DNA of 64,000 nucleotides from Scatosoma sp045613545 (GTDB lineage: Bacteria; Bacillota; Clostridia; Christensenellales; Borkfalkiaceae). Below, piece by piece: positions 31,438-39,235 of the stretch. Every line of letters begins with the position of its first letter. Position 1 is the first letter of the stretch. A program made the translations under genes and the position numbers. The notes under the pieces were generated by a model, which saw only the letters and a list, made by a program, of their open reading frames with translations, did no database searches and was not told the origin of the DNA. The DNA lies in contig JAZLBD010000016.1 of NCBI GenBank assembly GCA_045613545.1, positions 1 through 64,000 on the forward strand. The letters are read 5' to 3'.

Positions 31438-32022
31438 ATGGGATTCGATTTTTACGCATACCTCGATCGTATGAAGTATATCAAGCGTTGGCAACTGATG
31501 CGCTCGACGAAAGAGGAAAACATAATGGAACACTCGCAAAGCGTGACGGTGCTTGCGCACGCGCTCGCCGTAATCCACAACGAGGAATTCGGTGGAAACG
31601 CAGACCTTCTTAAAACGGTCTTGTACGCGACCTATCACGAGACGAGCGAAGTGATGACGGGGGATTTGCCCACGCCCATCAAGTATTATAATAGCGACAT
31701 AAAAGGCGCTTATAAGGAGCTTGAAAAACGCGCGCAAGAAAAAATGTGCGATATGTTGCCCGAAAAAATGAAAAAGGCGATCGCTCCGTATATTTTGGCG
31801 GACGAGGATAGCGTGGAATATCGCCTCGTAAAGGCGGCGGATCGGCTTTCCGCATATATCAAGTGTCTGGAAGAATTAAAGTGCGGAAACGGCGAGTTTG
31901 CAAAAGCAAAAAATAGCATCGAAGCAGACTTGAAGGGGCGGAATATGCCTGAAATAGAGTATTTCTTCACCCATTTCATCCCCGCCTTTTCGCTGACCTT
32001 GGACGAGCTCGAAAGCTTGTGA
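31438..32022 (+). CDS. yfbR: 5'-deoxynucleotidase, HD domain (YfbR type)
   Basis: 194 residues, about the length of E. coli YfbR. HD motifs: KRWQLMRSTKEENIMEHSQSV (metal His), AVIHNEEFGGNADLLKTVLYATYHETSEVMTGDLPTPIKY (H-E/D pair) and a later ADRLSAYIKCLEELKCG (metal Asp). YfbR removes phosphate from deoxyribonucleoside 5'-monophosphates during nucleotide turnover. RBS AAGGGAG. Divergent from the thiT riboswitch; its own promoter in the shared gap is not clear. Confidence 0.92.
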   Translation: MGFDFYAYLDRMKYIKRWQLMRSTKEENIMEHSQSVTVLAHALAVIHNEEFGGNADLLKTVLYATYHETSEVMTGDLPTPIKYYNSDIKGAYKELEKRAQEKMCDMLPEKMKKAIAPYILADEDSVEYRLVKAADRLSAYIKCLEELKCGNGEFAKAKNSIEADLKGRNMPEIEYFFTHFIPAFSLTLDELESL

Positions 32023-32116
32023 GAACTTAAAAAGTTTTCGTGAATAGCAAACAAGTTTTCATAACTTTTCGATATACTATATATGAATACCATAAAAGAA
32101 AGGTAGAGGGATACAA

Positions 32117-33478
32117 ATGGAAAAAAAGAAAGGATTTTTAGCGGGAATTCTCGCGTTGCTTACAACCTTTTCTATGACGGCTTGCGGAGATTTTTGGTTT
32201 GGAAAAACCCCCTTGTCTGCATACGAAATAGCGGTAAAAAACGGCTATACGGGAACGGAAACGGAGTGGCTGGAAAGCTTGCGCGGTAGAGACGGAATCG
32301 ACGGCGAGGACGGAAAGGCGACCGCGCCGACCATCGAAGAGATTTACGAGAGTTGGCTGGAAGCGGGAAATAATGGTAGTTTTAACGATTTCTTACTCGA
32401 ATACTTGCAAGTGAACTTGGATACCGAACAAGAAAAGATCGTTGCCGAAAATCTTCTTTCCACCGTCTCGATCTATTGCGAGTACGATACGTTTGAGGGG
32501 CTTTCGTACAGCGCGGGAACGGGCGTCGTGATTGATTTGGATAAGGAGTCGGGGGACGCTTGGATCGTCACCAATTATCACGTCGTTTATAATGCGGAAC
32601 AAAAGGGATTTAATAAGATTTCCGAGCGCATTTCCCTGTATTTGTACGGTTCTATTTACGGAACGGACGCAAATGGGAATTTTACGGGCGAGGATCGGAT
32701 CGCCTGTTCGTACGCGGGCGGGTCTTTGAACTACGATATCGCCGTTTTACGCGTGGAAAATAGCGAAGTTATCAAAACCCGTCACGTAAAAGCGGCGACG
32801 ATTGGTGATTCGGACGAATTGCAAGTCGGCGAAAAATGTCTCGCGATCGGTAACGCCGGAGGCGACGGGATCGCCGTCACGGAAGGGATCGTTTCGGTCG
32901 AGAGAGAGGATATGGATATGATCGGCGCGGACGAAACGACGCCCGTTACCTTCTCCGTTATTCGAACGGACGCAGCGATTAACCCCGGTAATTCTGGCGG
33001 AGGGCTCTTTAACGGGAAAGGGGAGCTCGTGGGGATCGTCAACGCGAAGAGTATTGAAGAAAACGTAGAGGGGAGAGGATATTGTTTGCCTATTAACCAA
33101 GTTGTCGCCGTAGTTGGAAATCTTCTCGACAACGACGGAGAAGTGCTTCGCGCCGTCCTTGGGATTACAGTGTCTCGGCAAAGCGCTTCGGCTGTATGGA
33201 GAGAAAACGAGGGCAGAACGTATATCGTGGAAGAGATGATCGTCACCGAAGTGTCGAAAGGCGCGGCGGCGTATCAAAAGATCCAAGTGGGAGATCGTGT
33301 GATCGTCGCGAGAAAAGGGGAACGAGAGAAAAAAATCGATCGATTTTTCCATTTGGCGGATTTCTTGCTTGGTGTTCGCTTGGGCGATACGATTATCCTC
33401 ACCGTGCTTCGAGACGGGGTGAAGGTGGACGTGGATATCCACATGGATAAAGTCGGTTATTTCACAAAAATTAAATAA
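32117..33478 (+). CDS. Secreted S1C (HtrA/DegP-type) serine protease lipoprotein with PDZ
   Basis: 453 residues with a lipoprotein signal (LLTTFSMTACGD; Cys about 22). A short region YEIAVKNGYTGTETEWLESL and a collagen-like GRDGIDGEDGKA (about 50-75) follow, seen in many surface proteins of Clostridia. The chymotrypsin-fold domain has the triad: His in AWIVTNYHVVYNA, Asp in NYDIAVLRVENSE, Ser in AAINPGNSGGGLFNGKGELVGIVNAK. A C-terminal PDZ domain (VSKGAAAYQKIQVGDRVIVA) ends the protein. It acts in envelope protein quality control. Confidence 0.9.
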   Translation: MEKKKGFLAGILALLTTFSMTACGDFWFGKTPLSAYEIAVKNGYTGTETEWLESLRGRDGIDGEDGKATAPTIEEIYESWLEAGNNGSFNDFLLEYLQVNLDTEQEKIVAENLLSTVSIYCEYDTFEGLSYSAGTGVVIDLDKESGDAWIVTNYHVVYNAEQKGFNKISERISLYLYGSIYGTDANGNFTGEDRIACSYAGGSLNYDIAVLRVENSEVIKTRHVKAATIGDSDELQVGEKCLAIGNAGGDGIAVTEGIVSVEREDMDMIGADETTPVTFSVIRTDAAINPGNSGGGLFNGKGELVGIVNAKSIEENVEGRGYCLPINQVVAVVGNLLDNDGEVLRAVLGITVSRQSASAVWRENEGRTYIVEEMIVTEVSKGAAAYQKIQVGDRVIVARKGEREKKIDRFFHLADFLLGVRLGDTIILTVLRDGVKVDVDIHMDKVGYFTKIK

Positions 33479-33486
33479 AAAATTTA

Positions 33487-33532
33487 TAAGGAGGGCGGTT
33501 TTCTTTCTTTTGAAGGAACGACGCCCTTTTTT
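33487..33532 (+). terminator. Likely terminator after the S1C protease
   Basis: GGGCG (33487 onward) pairs with CGCCC about 25 bases later, then T6. The stem is short with a long loop. Confidence 0.55.
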
Positions 33533-33572
33533 GGCGCATATACTAAAAGGAAAAGAATTTTTTATAAAACTA

Positions 33573-33601
33573 TTGACAATCCAAACGCGTTGTGATAAAA
33601 T
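33573..33601 (+). promoter_or_regulatory. Promoter of lipoprotein gene
   Basis: TTGACA (33573-33578), 17 bp, TAAAAT (33596-33601). Confidence 0.8.
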
Positions 33602-33658
33602 AAACGTACTAAACGATTTGGTAAAGTCAAGTCGGATATTAAACGGGAGGATGTTAAA

Positions 33659-34741
33659 ATGAAAAAAATGAAATGGATTTCTTTACTTCTTGCCGCAGGC
33701 ATGTCTTTGAGTGTACTCGCCGGTTGCGATACCGGTGAAGGTCGTCTTGACGACGTAAACGGCACGATTGAAGGAAACTATCAGCAAGTCACGGAAGAGG
33801 AACTTTCAACCAAGCTCGAAGAATTGAACGTGAACAAGGCGTTGGGAGATCCCACGACGGAAGATTACGCGGTAGGCGTTGTCGTGAAATTTGCGCACGA
33901 GATTGAACTCGGCTACGACTGGAAGAACACCGATTACGATATTGATATCGAAGGTCGTGTCAACGTTGACGGCGGGGCGGATATGCATTTGTATATGACC
34001 CATTGGGTAGAAGGAATGCCCACCGGCCTTTTGGCGTCGTTTGCTATTGAAGAGGATCTTTCCATCAATAAGGACTTCATCACGTTTATGAATATGGCGA
34101 ACGGCTCTATGGAAGAGGCTACCCAAAACGCTACGATCAATATGGATTTGGGAGGCTATTTGGATAGCGCAAACCTTTATTTGGATATGGATCTTGCTCA
34201 ATCCGGTCTTCCTGCAGATTCGGCGGAAGGATTCCAAGACGTTTCTCAAAAGATCAAAATTCCCCTTGCATACATCATGGAAAACATGGGCGGTTTGATG
34301 TCGGAAGAAACCGGTGGCGATGAAGAAGGCTTTGATATTATCGCTTTTGCGGAAGCTTACGGAATGGAAGTTACGGCAGATTTCACCAAAGGCGCTAAAT
34401 TGAAGCTTGAAACGACGGAAGAAACGAACGAGATGCTCGCAGCGATGATCGTTGCCATGCTCGAAGACGAATTACCCGCAGTGCAAGCGGCGGCACTTTC
34501 CGGTTTGACGTTTGAAGGCTCGAAGATCACTTTGTGTCTTCACATCGACGAAAACGGTCAACTTGTGGAACTTGCTTTGGACGTAGACGTTTATGCGGAA
34601 GCGGTGAACGCAGCGGACGGCGAAAGAATTTTCTTGGACGTAGCATTCGTTTTGAACGTTGCTATGACGGATAAAATGCCTACGCTTCCTACCGATTTCT
34701 CGGACTACGCAGATATTACGGAAGGCGGGGACGTCGCATAA
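33659..34741 (+). CDS. Lipoprotein of unknown function, acidic
   Basis: 360 residues, signal and lipobox KWISLLLAAGMSLSVLAGCD (Cys about 23). The mature protein is strongly acidic with long beta-prone stretches (YDIDIEGRVNVDGGADMHLYM, ANLYLDMDLAQSGL) that resemble LolA/LppX-like lipoprotein folds. I do not assign a family. Codons are biased to those of highly expressed genes (GAA, CTT, GTT, AAG), and promoter plus terminator are strong, so it may be an abundant surface protein. Confidence 0.65.
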   Translation: MKKMKWISLLLAAGMSLSVLAGCDTGEGRLDDVNGTIEGNYQQVTEEELSTKLEELNVNKALGDPTTEDYAVGVVVKFAHEIELGYDWKNTDYDIDIEGRVNVDGGADMHLYMTHWVEGMPTGLLASFAIEEDLSINKDFITFMNMANGSMEEATQNATINMDLGGYLDSANLYLDMDLAQSGLPADSAEGFQDVSQKIKIPLAYIMENMGGLMSEETGGDEEGFDIIAFAEAYGMEVTADFTKGAKLKLETTEETNEMLAAMIVAMLEDELPAVQAAALSGLTFEGSKITLCLHIDENGQLVELALDVDVYAEAVNAADGERIFLDVAFVLNVAMTDKMPTLPTDFSDYADITEGGDVA

Positions 34742-34765
34742 AAAGTAGTTTGCAAACGGTTTTTC

Positions 34766-34798
34766 GTTGCCATCTCGAAAGAGGTGGCAACTTTTTTT
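34766..34798 (+). terminator. Intrinsic terminator
   Basis: 11 bp stem GTTGCCATCTC / GAGGTGGCAAC with a GAAA tetraloop and T7. Confidence 0.92.
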
Positions 34799-34828
34799 CT
34801 TACGTCGAGCAAAAGATTTTTTCGCCTC

Positions 34829-34857
34829 TTGACAGAAGCAAGGAAATAGGATATACT
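34829..34857 (+). promoter_or_regulatory. Promoter of mutY
   Basis: TTGACA (34829-34834), 17 bp, TATACT (34852-34857). Confidence 0.82.
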
Positions 34858-34883
34858 ATATAGGAAAAGAAAGAGAGAAGAAA

Positions 34884-35912
34884 ATGAACGAGTTTGTAAA
34901 CGTCCCCCGTCCGCTGTTGGACTGGTATCAAAAAAATAAACGCGACCTACCTTGGCGAAAAAACAGCGACCCTTACCGCGTATGGGTGTCGGAGATTATG
35001 CTCCAGCAAACCCGCGTGGAGGCGGTGAAAGAATACTATACCCGTTTTTTAGAGGCGCTTCCCACCGTGCAAGATTTAGCGGAGTGCGAAGAGGAAAAAC
35101 TGTTAAAGCTCTGGGAGGGGCTCGGTTATTACAGTCGCGTTCGCAATATGCAAAAAACTGCGGTGGCGGTGGTGGAAAAGTACGGCGGAGTATTCCCATC
35201 GGACGAAAAAACCCTCAAAAAACTTTCGGGGATCGGCGAATACACGGCGGGGGCGATTTCTTCGATCGCCTTTGGAAAACGGGTGGCGGCAGTCGATGGG
35301 AACGTGATGCGAGTGCTGTCTAGGTACGCGCAAAATCCCATGGATATTTCAAACCTTGGTTATCGGGCGTATCTAAAGGAGCGATTAGAGGAAATCTATC
35401 CGAGCGAGGGGGTAGAGTGTTCGGACTTTACGCAAGCGCTTATGGAGCTCGGCGCATTGATTTGTACACCGCAAGTCTATCGTTGCGAAGAATGTCCCTT
35501 GAAAAGTTCCTGCCAAAGTTATCGCTACGGCACGCAGGAGGTTTACCCCGTTCTTCCGCAAAAGAAAGAGAAGAAAAAAGAGCAAATCCACGTATTTTTA
35601 CTCGAAACCGAGAACGGGATTTCCGTTCGCAAACGCGAGGGTGGCGTGTTGAAAGGACTGTACGAATTTCCCTCGTTCCCTTTGGAAAAATCTTGGCAAG
35701 ACACGTTAAAAGGTCTTGGTATACAGGTGGTCGAGGAACGTGCGCATCGAACCTACCGTCATATTTTTACCCACGTGGAATGGGAGATGTATACCCACTA
35801 CGTACGGGTAAAATCGTCGCCTTTTGAAGAGGTGTCGCTCGTCGATATAGAGGAAAGGATCGCGCTCCCCACGGCATTTAAGAGGTGCCTGTCTATCATA
35901 AGGGAAAAATAA
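34884..35912 (+). CDS. mutY: A/G-specific adenine glycosylase
   Basis: 342 residues. Core: WYQKNKRDLPWRKNSDPYRVWVSEIMLQQTRVEAV (catalytic Glu in SEIMLQQT), helix-hairpin-helix LKKLSGIGEYTAGAISSIAFG, and VDGNVMRVLSR with the catalytic Asp. The 4Fe-4S cluster C-X6-C-X2-C-X5-C is CTPQVYRCEECPLKSSC. The C-terminal NUDIX-like domain (from about 225) reads 8-oxoG: RREGGVLKGLYEFPSFPL, then HIFTHVEWEM. It removes adenine mispaired with 8-oxoguanine. Confidence 0.96.
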   Translation: MNEFVNVPRPLLDWYQKNKRDLPWRKNSDPYRVWVSEIMLQQTRVEAVKEYYTRFLEALPTVQDLAECEEEKLLKLWEGLGYYSRVRNMQKTAVAVVEKYGGVFPSDEKTLKKLSGIGEYTAGAISSIAFGKRVAAVDGNVMRVLSRYAQNPMDISNLGYRAYLKERLEEIYPSEGVECSDFTQALMELGALICTPQVYRCEECPLKSSCQSYRYGTQEVYPVLPQKKEKKKEQIHVFLLETENGISVRKREGGVLKGLYEFPSFPLEKSWQDTLKGLGIQVVEERAHRTYRHIFTHVEWEMYTHYVRVKSSPFEEVSLVDIEERIALPTAFKRCLSIIREK

Positions 35913-35988
35913 CGCAAGATTGCATATATATAATAGGAAAGGGAAAAGTGAAACGATTGCAGAAAAGGCCCTTGTAAGGAGGAATCGT

Positions 35989-36552
35989 ATGAAACGAAGA
36001 AAATTAATCGCCGTGATCGGCAACAAATCGGTGGAAGCGGGTGGCGTTCGCGAAAAACTCGCTTTTGAAATAGGGAAAGCGCTTATAGACCACGGCTATC
36101 GCGTGCAAACGGGCGGACTTTCAGGAGTGATGGAAGCGGTTATGCGCGGATGTAAAAGCTCGAAGAGTTATCGCGAGGGGGATACGGTTGCGCTTTTGCC
36201 GTCGTTTGACAGCGAAAAGGCAAACAAGTACGCGGATATCGTGATTCCCACCGGTCTTGATATGATGCGCAACGCGCTCGTAGCCAACGCAGACGCCGTA
36301 ATCGGGGTAGGTGGAGGCGCGGGTACTCTTTGCGAATACGCGTTTGCTTGGTCTCTAAAGCGCCTTATCATCGCGTTTGAAAATTCGGGCGGTTGGAGTG
36401 AAAAGCTTGCGGGAACGAGAGTGGACGATACGATTCGCTATGAAAATATCCCCGAAGACAGGGTGTACGGCGTGCGGACGGCGGAGGAGGCAATAGCCCT
36501 CTTGGACAAATATTTAGACACCTATAATATCCGTCATAGCGGAATAAAATAA
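35989..36552 (+). CDS. LOG/SLOG-like nucleotide-binding protein (TIGR00725-type)
   Basis: 187 residues from ATG 35989 with AAGGAGG upstream; an earlier in-frame ATG lacks a ribosome site. KLIAVIGNKSVEAGGVREKLAFEIGKALIDHGYRVQTGGLSGVMEAVMRGCK has the Rossmann-like start and GGxxGxM turn. VIGVGGGAGTLCEYAFAW replaces the PGGxGTxxE of true LOG phosphoribohydrolases. This matches the TIGR00725 group of SLOG proteins. It probably binds or hydrolyses a nucleotide derivative. A terminator fused to the next promoter follows. Confidence 0.78.
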   Translation: MKRRKLIAVIGNKSVEAGGVREKLAFEIGKALIDHGYRVQTGGLSGVMEAVMRGCKSSKSYREGDTVALLPSFDSEKANKYADIVIPTGLDMMRNALVANADAVIGVGGGAGTLCEYAFAWSLKRLIIAFENSGGWSEKLAGTRVDDTIRYENIPEDRVYGVRTAEEAIALLDKYLDTYNIRHSGIK

Positions 36553-36597
36553 TTTTTATAAAAAACGAAAAAAATTAAAAAAACCTTTCAAAAAAGG

Positions 36598-36626
36598 TTG
36601 ACAATCCCCTTGTGGTGTGGTAATCT
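36598..36626 (+). promoter_or_regulatory. Promoter of rpmG-secE-nusG, within a dyad
   Basis: TTGACA (36598-36603), 17 bp, TAATCT (36621-36626). The spacer is the left arm of the 12 bp dyad centred near 36626. Confidence 0.75.
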
Positions 36627-36659
36627 ATATGTACGCACCGCAAGGGGTGTAATTTTTTT
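36606..36659 (+). terminator. Dyad/terminator spanning the rpmG promoter
   Basis: CCCCTTGTGGTG (36606-36617) pairs with CACCGCAAGGGG (36636-36647), 12 bp with one G-T, then TGTAATTTTTTT. Transcripts from upstream carry both arms and could terminate; those from the internal promoter have only the 3' arm. Confidence 0.7.
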
Positions 36660-36675
36660 GCATGGAGTTTTTATT

Positions 36676-36840
36676 ATGGCAGTCAAAACAGCAAGAGCTA
36701 AAATTACGTTCGAATGTACTGAATGCAAGCACAGAAACTACGACAGTATTAAAAACAAGAAGAACGATCCCGACAGATTGGTTCTCAGCAAATATTGTCC
36801 TTTCTGCAAGAAGCACACCGAACACAAAGAATCCAAGTAA
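36676..36840 (+). CDS. rpmG: 50S ribosomal protein L33 (bL33), zinc-binding form
   Basis: 54 residues from ATG 36676 after TGGAG. Two CxxC pairs, FECTECKHRNY and YCPFCKKHTEH, mark the zinc-containing (C+) form. ITFECTECKHRNYDSIKNKK and LSKYCPFCKKHT are conserved. It opens the rpmG-secE-nusG-rplK-rplA cluster, the standard order. Confidence 0.96.
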   Translation: MAVKTARAKITFECTECKHRNYDSIKNKKNDPDRLVLSKYCPFCKKHTEHKESK

Positions 36841-36909
36841 TTTTTTCCCACAAGTAGTAGGCGCGCGCTTTTGCCTCGCCGATCTCTTTTGTGAAAACGG
36901 AGGAAAACT

Positions 36910-37131
36910 ATGGCAAACACGAATAAAGCAAAAAACAAGAAGCCGAATATTTTCAAGAGAATGGGCGCTAAGATGAGAGAGGTTTTTTCCGAACTTAAAA
37001 GAGTGACGTGGCCCTCTTTTTCGACCGTTGTAAAAACGACGGGCGTGGTTCTCGTGGTCGTTTTCGCGTTCCTCGTCGCAGTGACGGGCGTGGACGCATT
37101 GCTCGGCTTTTTGTTGACGTTAATTTCCTAA
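36910..37131 (+). CDS. secE: Preprotein translocase subunit SecE
   Basis: 73 residues: a basic N-terminus, an amphipathic helix MREVFSELKRVTWPSFSTVVKTTGVV (the E.K.V.WP signature) and one membrane helix (VVLVVVFAFLVAVTGVDALLGFLL). Single-span SecE as in Gram-positives; it stabilises SecY. RBS GGAGGAAA; 14 bases before nusG. Confidence 0.95.
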   Translation: MANTNKAKNKKPNIFKRMGAKMREVFSELKRVTWPSFSTVVKTTGVVLVVVFAFLVAVTGVDALLGFLLTLIS

Positions 37132-37144
37132 ACAGGAGGTTGTT

Positions 37145-37708
37145 ATGTCCGAAAAAGAACAACCGAAATGGTATATCCTGCACACCTACTCGGGCTACGA
37201 GGCAATGGTAAAGGATAGTTTGGAAAAATTGATTGAAAACAATAATCTCGGCGATCAAATCGTGGACTTAAAAATCCCGATGGAGCAAGTCATTGAAGAA
37301 AAGAACGGCAAGAAGAAAGTGGTGGAAAGAAAGCTTTTGCCTTGCTACGTGTTCATTAAGATGATTTATTCCAACCAAGTATGGTATTACGTCACGAGTA
37401 CGCGTGGCGTGACGGGTTTCTGCGGGCCTCAAGGCCGTCCGAAGCCTATGAAAGCGGACGAAATCCGTAAAATGAAGTTGGAAGAAGTCGTCGTGGACGA
37501 CTTGGATTTGAAGATCGGCGATACCGTATCCATCGAAGACGGTCCTTTGGCTGGATTCTTGGGCACGGTGAAAGAACTCAATTCTTCGGCAAAGAAAGCA
37601 AAGATTTCAACGTCGATGTTCGGCAGAGAAACGGACGTGGAAGTCGAATACGCGCAAATCAAAAAAATCGACGCGGAAATGCCCGCGCCTAGCGAAGATT
37701 TAGAGTAA
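37145..37708 (+). CDS. nusG: Transcription termination/antitermination factor NusG
   Basis: 187 residues. NGN domain: WYILHTYSGYEAMVKDSLEKLIENNNL, LLPCYVFIKM, WYYVTSTRGVTGFCGPQGRPKPM. KOW domain at the C-terminus: LKIGDTVSIEDGPLAGFLGTVKELN and VEVEYAQIKKI. It binds RNA polymerase and couples transcription to ribosome or Rho. RBS AGGAGGTT; in an operon with secE and followed by rplK. Confidence 0.97.
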   Translation: MSEKEQPKWYILHTYSGYEAMVKDSLEKLIENNNLGDQIVDLKIPMEQVIEEKNGKKKVVERKLLPCYVFIKMIYSNQVWYYVTSTRGVTGFCGPQGRPKPMKADEIRKMKLEEVVVDDLDLKIGDTVSIEDGPLAGFLGTVKELNSSAKKAKISTSMFGRETDVEVEYAQIKKIDAEMPAPSEDLE

Positions 37709-37805
37709 AGAATAGGGCGGATACGCCCGCAAATAAGCGAATAAGTGGGAGAGGTATCAAAAACTCATGGGATACCTTGCAAATACCACGATAGGAGGAT
37801 ATATT

Positions 37806-38231
37806 ATGGCAAAGAAAATTACTGCTGTTGTTAAATTGCAACTTCCAGCAGGAAAAGCAACCCCGGCTCCCCCGGTTGGTTCGACGCTTGGTCCCTTCGG
37901 TATTAACCTTCCCGGTTTCACGAAGGAATTCAACGCAAAGACGGCAGACAAACCCGGTCTTATCATTCCCGTAGTTGTGACGATTTATCAAGATCGTTCC
38001 TTTACGTTCATCTTGAAGACCCCCCCTGCACCCGTTTTGATCAAGAAAGCGCTTGGTCTTGAAACGGCAAGTGCAAAACCCAACTCGGTAAAAGTTGGTA
38101 AGCTCACGAAGGCACAAGTAGAAGAAATCGCAAAGACGAAAATGCCCGACTTGAACTGCACCAGCTTGGAAAGCGCTATCAGCATGATCGCTGGAACCGC
38201 TCGTAGTATGGGTGTGACGGTAGAGGAATAA
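37806..38231 (+). CDS. rplK: 50S ribosomal protein L11 (uL11)
   Basis: 141 residues from ATG 37806 (AGGAGG upstream); a longer reading from 37767 lacks a ribosome site. MAKKITAVVKLQLPAGKATPAPPVGSTLGPFGINLPGFTKEFNAKT is the N-terminal L11 signature; the C-terminal rRNA-binding domain has MPDLNCTSLESAISMIAGTARSMG. It forms the GTPase-associated centre and is the substrate of PrmA, also encoded here at 12.4 kb. Confidence 0.97.
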   Translation: MAKKITAVVKLQLPAGKATPAPPVGSTLGPFGINLPGFTKEFNAKTADKPGLIIPVVVTIYQDRSFTFILKTPPAPVLIKKALGLETASAKPNSVKVGKLTKAQVEEIAKTKMPDLNCTSLESAISMIAGTARSMGVTVEE

Positions 38232-38288
38232 TCAAGGAGAACGTGGCAGAGATGTATCTCGTGATCGACCACAAGGAGGAATAAAAAA

Positions 38289-38975
38289 ATGAAACACGGA
38301 AAAAAATATAACGAAAGCGTAAAAGCATTCGATTTGAACAAAGTATACGAACCCAACGAAGCAGTGAACGTCGTGCTTGAAACGGCAAAGGCTAAATTCG
38401 ACGAAACGATCGAACTTCACGTTCGTCTCGGCGTTGACCCGCGTCAAGCAGACCAACAAGTTAGAGGCGTTCTCGTCCTTCCCAACGGTACGGGTAAAAC
38501 GAAGAAAGTGCTCGTAATCGCAAAAGGCGCAAAGGCAGACGTGGCGCAAGCAGCTGGCGCAGACTACGTTGGCGCAGAAGAACTTATCGCAAAGATCCAA
38601 AACGACAACTGGTTCGATTTCGACGTTATGATCACCACCCCTGACATGATGGGTATGGTAGGTCGTATCGGTCGTATCCTCGGTCCCAAAGGCTTGATGC
38701 CTAACCCTAAATCGGGTACGGTGACGATGGACGTTGAAAAGGCAATCGCGGAAGTCAAAGCTGGTAAAGTAGAATATAGACTGGACAAGACGGCTATCAT
38801 CCACTGCCCGATCGGCAAGAAGAGCTTCGGTGCAGAAAAGCTTGTGGAAAACTACACTGCATTGATCGACGCGATCGTAAAAGCGAAGCCTTCCACTGCA
38901 AAAGGTCAATACTTGAAGAGCATTTCCATCTCTTCGACGATGGGCCCCGGCGTCAAGGTAAGCACGAAAGCGTAA
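38289..38975 (+). CDS. rplA: 50S ribosomal protein L1 (uL1)
   Basis: 228 residues. KKYNESVKAFDLNKVYEPNEAV, ETIELHVRLGVDPRQADQQVRGVLVLPNGTGK, ITTPDMMGMVGRIGRILGPKGLMPNPKSGTVT are characteristic. It forms the L1 stalk that guides E-site tRNA; free L1 may repress its own operon. Fifty-seven bases from rplK with AAGGAGG. A large dyad follows before rplJ. Confidence 0.97.
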   Translation: MKHGKKYNESVKAFDLNKVYEPNEAVNVVLETAKAKFDETIELHVRLGVDPRQADQQVRGVLVLPNGTGKTKKVLVIAKGAKADVAQAAGADYVGAEELIAKIQNDNWFDFDVMITTPDMMGMVGRIGRILGPKGLMPNPKSGTVTMDVEKAIAEVKAGKVEYRLDKTAIIHCPIGKKSFGAEKLVENYTALIDAIVKAKPSTAKGQYLKSISISSTMGPGVKVSTKA

Positions 38976-39010
38976 AGAAACGCAAAAATTAGGATAAAGT
39001 AGCGCAAAAT

Positions 39011-39049
39011 TCGTCAAAGACGTCAAAAATGCTTGACTGTCTTTGACGA
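39011..39049 (+). repeat. Inverted repeat around the rplJ -35 box
   Basis: TCGTCAAAGAC (39011-39021) and GTCTTTGACGA (39039-39049) form a perfect 11 bp outer stem; GTCAA / TTGAC extend it by 5 bp with one bulge. The TTGAC of the -35 box is in the inner stem. No T-run follows, so it is either a read-through barrier or a DNA operator. Confidence 0.8.
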
Positions 39050-39062
39050 GGCGTGCTATAAT
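39033..39062 (+). promoter_or_regulatory. Promoter of rplJ-rplL
   Basis: TTGACT (39033-39038), 18 bp, TATAAT (39057-39062). Confidence 0.82.
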
Positions 39063-39069
39063 ACCATTG

Positions 39070-39205
39070 TTAAAAAGAAGTGACCACAGAAAACGAGTAC
39101 GAAAGTTTGAAGAGAAATCGCTCGTCGAGGTACAAGATAGCAATTCCGCACCGAAGGGTTGGTGCGCCTGTGTCTTATGCCGTGTGGTATAAGATTTTTT
39201 TATTG
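39070..39205 (+). promoter_or_regulatory. L10-type leader with attenuator
   Basis: The ~165-base rplJ leader contains GCACCGAAGGGTTGGTGC hairpin sequence, as in Bacillota L10 leaders, followed by CTTATGCC / GGTATAAG (39174-39193) with an A and T7. The latter is a textbook intrinsic terminator before the RBS AAAGGAGG. Binding of L10 or L10-L12 should favour termination, giving autogenous control of rplJL. Confidence 0.75.
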
Positions 39206-39235
39206 TCAGGCGGAAACGCTTAAAGGAGGTTATTT

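Noticed and set aside
39005..39230. Small rightward reading frame at 39159 before rplJ
   Set aside because: It lies in the leader and overlaps rplJ in another frame; the structure fits an attenuator, and no ribosome site precedes the ATG.
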